8,172 nt of DNA from PBB1 sp046154125 (GTDB lineage Bacteria > Pseudomonadota > Gammaproteobacteria > Burkholderiales > Burkholderiaceae_C), in NCBI GenBank assembly GCA_046154125.1, contig JBJXEJ010000001.1, positions 1 through 8,172 of the forward strand, given 5' to 3'. Of the stretch, positions 6,098 to 8,172 are shown one piece after another. Numbering within the stretch: position 1 is the first letter of the stretch; every line of letters starts with the position of its first letter. The position numbers were made by a program, and so were the translations under genes. The notes beneath the pieces were generated by a model that was not told the DNA's origin, did no database searches, and saw only the letters and a program-made list of their open reading frames with translations.

Positions 6098-6778
6098 ATG
6101 GCCCTGCCGTTGAGCCGCGCCGCGCGCTTGCGCGTGATTCCGTTTGCCGTCTTCATGGGGCTGCTGGCACTGCGCGGCGCGGTACCCGTCGACGGCTCGT
6201 GGGGCATCGACCCGCGCTGGATCTACGGACTGACCGTCGTCGTCGTCGGCGCGCTGCTGGCAGCGTGGTGGCGCGACTACGGCGAGCTGTCGGCACAGGT
6301 GCTGCCGTCGTTGCGCGAAGCGATGCTCGGCGTCGGTGTCGGCCTGGTGGTGTTCGGCCTGTGGATCAACCTGGCCGCACCGTGGATGCAGCTCGGCACA
6401 CCGACCGCGACCTTCGTGCCGCTCGATGCGCAGGGCCAGCCGATCTGGCCGTTGATCATCGTGCGCTGGGTCGGTGCGGCGCTGATCGTGCCGGTGATGG
6501 AAGAACTGTTCTGGCGCTCGTTCCTGATGCGCTGGTTCGACAACGAGATCTTCGAGGGTGTCGTTCCGCAGCAGGTCGGCCTGCGCGTGATCGTGCTGTC
6601 GACCTTCGTCTTCATGCTCGCCCACACGCTGTGGCTGGCCGCCATCGTCGCCGGCCTCGCTTATGCATGGCTGTACCGACGCACCGGCAAGCTGTGGGTG
6701 CCGGTGATCGCGCATGCGGTCACCAACGGCCTGCTCGGACTCTGGGTGATCGCGACCGGGAACTGGGCGTTCTGGTGA
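6098..6778 (+). CDS. CPBP-family intramembrane protease, PEP-CTERM/exosortase-associated CAAX type
   Basis: The 226-residue product is an inner-membrane protein of the CPBP (CAAX protease and bacteriocin-processing, Rce1-like/Abi) family. Hydrophobic helices lie at about residues 12-28, 42-57, 76-94, 117-133, 163-176, 178-192 and 208-222. All catalytic motifs are present: EELFWRSFLMRW (E135, E136, R140), H176 in FMLAHTLWLA, and HAVTN (H206, N210). The ending, HAVTNGLLGLWVIATGNWAFW, strongly recalls the subgroup of CAAX prenyl protease-related proteins found with exosortase/PEP-CTERM systems, which end in a similar ATG-x-W-x-FW. GAGGA at 6084-6088, 9 nt before the ATG, fixes the start. The gene lies 49 bp after the CoA-transferase and probably shares its transcript. 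No exosortase, PEP-CTERM substrate or polysaccharide gene is visible. Its substrate is unknown; proteolysis is inferred from intact motifs. Confidence 0.88.
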   Translation: MALPLSRAARLRVIPFAVFMGLLALRGAVPVDGSWGIDPRWIYGLTVVVVGALLAAWWRDYGELSAQVLPSLREAMLGVGVGLVVFGLWINLAAPWMQLGTPTATFVPLDAQGQPIWPLIIVRWVGAALIVPVMEELFWRSFLMRWFDNEIFEGVVPQQVGLRVIVLSTFVFMLAHTLWLAAIVAGLAYAWLYRRTGKLWVPVIAHAVTNGLLGLWVIATGNWAFW

Positions 6779-6796
6779 CCCGGACGGACGGCGCGC

Positions 6797-8172
6797 TCAG
6801 CGTGTGACGATCCGGAACTCGGCCCGCGCCAGGTTGCCCCGCGTGATCGGCGTGAACACCGCCGCCACCTCGTCGAACGACTGCAGTCGCAGCGGATCGA
6901 AATCACCCCAGCGCAGCGCCGTCGGCAGCGAGTTGTAGATCTCGTTCGGCGTGGTGAAGCAGCCCACGCCTTCGTTGCCACTGCCCGACGCACGCAGTTC
7001 CATGGGCGCGCGACCCGGCAGCGTGAGTGCCCGGTTCGCGGTGACCCGCGGATCGCGGGTGAAGCGGTTCGGGAAGATGCGCCGGATCGTGCCGCTGGCA
7101 TCCTGGTGGTAGCAGTACAGGTAGCCGCTGGTCGATGGAATCACATGGAAGCCGATGGGCTCGCCCGGGGCAAAGGCCTCCTTGATCGGGAGCAGCACCA
7201 ACCGGCGATCGGCAGAAGCTGCCGGGGCTGCTGCGGCAGTGGTGGTGGTCGGCTTCCTGCCGGCCCCCGTCGGTGCTGCGGCGGATGCCGGCACCGGGGA
7301 AGGCAGAGCGACTGCAGCCTGCTGCACGGCCGGCACGGTGTCCGCCACGAACGGCTTGGCCGGCGGCGGCGGAAAGGGCCGGTGCAGGAAATCGCTGAAG
7401 AACGCCAGGTCGACGAAATCGACCTCGGAGAAGCCCGAAGCCCGGCGGTACGCCGTGATGGCCTGGCGCAATCCGGTCGAGATCTGACCATCCACCGGGC
7501 CGTCGTAGAAGCCGCGGTTGCGCAACTGCTCCTGGAAGTACGGCACCAGTTCGCCGCCGCGTTCCATGCCGATGAACCAGTCTTCCATCTCGCGCTTGAT
7601 GTCGGGGTTGTCGGGGCCCACGCCCAGACAGGTCCAGTAGGGCAGCTTCTGCAGCCGGCCGAACAGCTCGATCGCCGACATCTCGACCATGTTGCGCAGT
7701 GCCTGCGCCGTGCCATCGGTGCGCTGGAAGCTGGTGCTGAAATTGATGCCGACCTTGGTGATGGTCGCCTGCGAATCGAGCGCGTCGCCTTCCTTCGCGA
7801 TGACGACGATGTTCTTCGACGACACACCGGGCAGCAGCGCGAGGTTGCTCGTCTGCACCATGCTCACGTCGAAGCCCAGCACGTTGAACTGCCGACTTTT
7901 CGAGGCGCCAGCGCTCAGGAACGGCTCGAGCGCCAGACCCAGATCACTCTGCCGGCGCAGCACACCCTCGTCGAGCTGCGAGACCGAGCCACGGATGTTG
8001 AACTGCGGCACCGCGCCGAACGGGCTGCGCTGCTTCGCGTTGGCCAGGAAGGCGACGACGTTGTTGGCGTCCTGCCCGAAGGTGATGAGCTGGATCGCCC
8101 GGCTGCGGCGCGTCATGTCCGAGATCGCCGAGATCATCATGTCGCGCGTGCCGACACTGACCTTCTTGGTCG
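6797..8172 (-). CDS. CsgG-like channel domain fused to PG-binding domain and DUF4384 (5' end cut by window edge)
   Basis: The reading frame stays open to the right edge, so the N-terminus, including any lipoprotein signal, is outside; the ATG at 8138-8140 is internal. Numbering from that ATG, residues 1 to about 172 look like the C-terminal half of CsgG/HfaB-type proteins, outer-membrane lipoproteins that form secretion channels for curli or holdfast components: FNIRGSVSQLDEGV (47-60), FNVLGFDVSMVQTSNLALL (85-103), SKNIVVIAKEG (108-118) and MVEMSAIELFGRLQKLPYW (151-169). Residues 195-235 resemble a peptidoglycan-binding type 1 domain (FQEQLRNRGFYDGPVDG, then LRQAITAYRRASG). A Pro/Ala/Thr-rich linker covers 254-312. 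Residues 313-435 fit DUF4384, with PGEPIGFHVIPSTSGYLYCYHQD and IRRIFPNRF. Infer an outer-membrane lipoprotein that also contacts peptidoglycan on the periplasmic side. It converges with the protease gene across 18 bp. Domain calls come from pattern memory; CsgG and DUF4384 are stronger than the PG-binding call. Confidence 0.8.
   Translation of the reverse strand, partial: TKKVSVGTRDMMISAISDMTRRSRAIQLITFGQDANNVVAFLANAKQRSPFGAVPQFNIRGSVSQLDEGVLRRQSDLGLALEPFLSAGASKSRQFNVLGFDVSMVQTSNLALLPGVSSKNIVVIAKEGDALDSQATITKVGINFSTSFQRTDGTAQALRNMVEMSAIELFGRLQKLPYWTCLGVGPDNPDIKREMEDWFIGMERGGELVPYFQEQLRNRGFYDGPVDGQISTGLRQAITAYRRASGFSEVDFVDLAFFSDFLHRPFPPPPAKPFVADTVPAVQQAAVALPSPVPASAAAPTGAGRKPTTTTAAAAPAASADRRLVLLPIKEAFAPGEPIGFHVIPSTSGYLYCYHQDASGTIRRIFPNRFTRDPRVTANRALTLPGRAPMELRASGSGNEGVGCFTTPNEIYNSLPTALRWGDFDPLRLQSFDEVAAVFTPITRGNLARAEFRIVTR

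Noticed and set aside
4198..6207. 669-codon open frame on the minus strand across rlmJ and the CoA-transferase
   Set aside because: It lies opposite two clearly conserved genes, its product is rich in Arg, His, Gln and Ala with no recognisable domain, and long antisense frames are expected in GC-rich DNA.

Overview
The window is about 8.2 kb of dense, GC-rich, single-chromosome-style bacterial DNA with short intergenic gaps. The gene set (RlmJ, a Kbp-type BON-LysM protein, old yellow enzyme, cytochrome b561, a PEP-CTERM-type CPBP protease, a CsgG/DUF4384 lipoprotein) and the strong G/C third-position bias suggest a betaproteobacterium, probably Burkholderiales. This placement is inferred from protein character only. 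I see no rRNA, tRNA, CRISPR array, insertion sequence or prophage gene.

Left part (1-2131): a cytochrome b561, cut by the left edge, is read leftward. It diverges from a secreted substrate-binding protein of the tungstate-binding TupA-like type (670-1488). A YiiM-type MOSC-domain protein (1556-2131) follows on the same strand. A tungstate/molybdate-type binding protein next to a MOSC protein hints at a small molybdenum/oxyanion theme, but no ABC permease or ATPase is present, and the binding protein has lost the usual TTTS anion motif.

Middle (2234-4833): a cytoplasmic BON-LysM protein closely resembling E. coli Kbp (YgaU) converges, with 8 bp between, on a leftward old yellow enzyme (NemA-like ene-reductase). 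That gene in turn diverges from rlmJ, the 23S rRNA A2030 N6-methyltransferase.

Right part (4837-8172): rlmJ is followed after 3 bp by a family III (CaiB/BaiF) CoA-transferase, and 49 bp later by a CPBP-family membrane protease resembling the exosortase/PEP-CTERM-associated CAAX-protease-like subgroup. These three look like one transcription unit. They converge, with 18 bp between, on a leftward gene cut by the right edge. It encodes a CsgG-like outer-membrane secretion-channel domain fused to a peptidoglycan-binding domain, a Pro/Ala-rich linker and a DUF4384 domain.

Most of the window is ordinary housekeeping or accessory metabolism. The points most worth a second look are the CsgG-PGBD-DUF4384 fusion, the TupA-like protein with altered ligand motifs, and the stand-alone PEP-CTERM-type protease.
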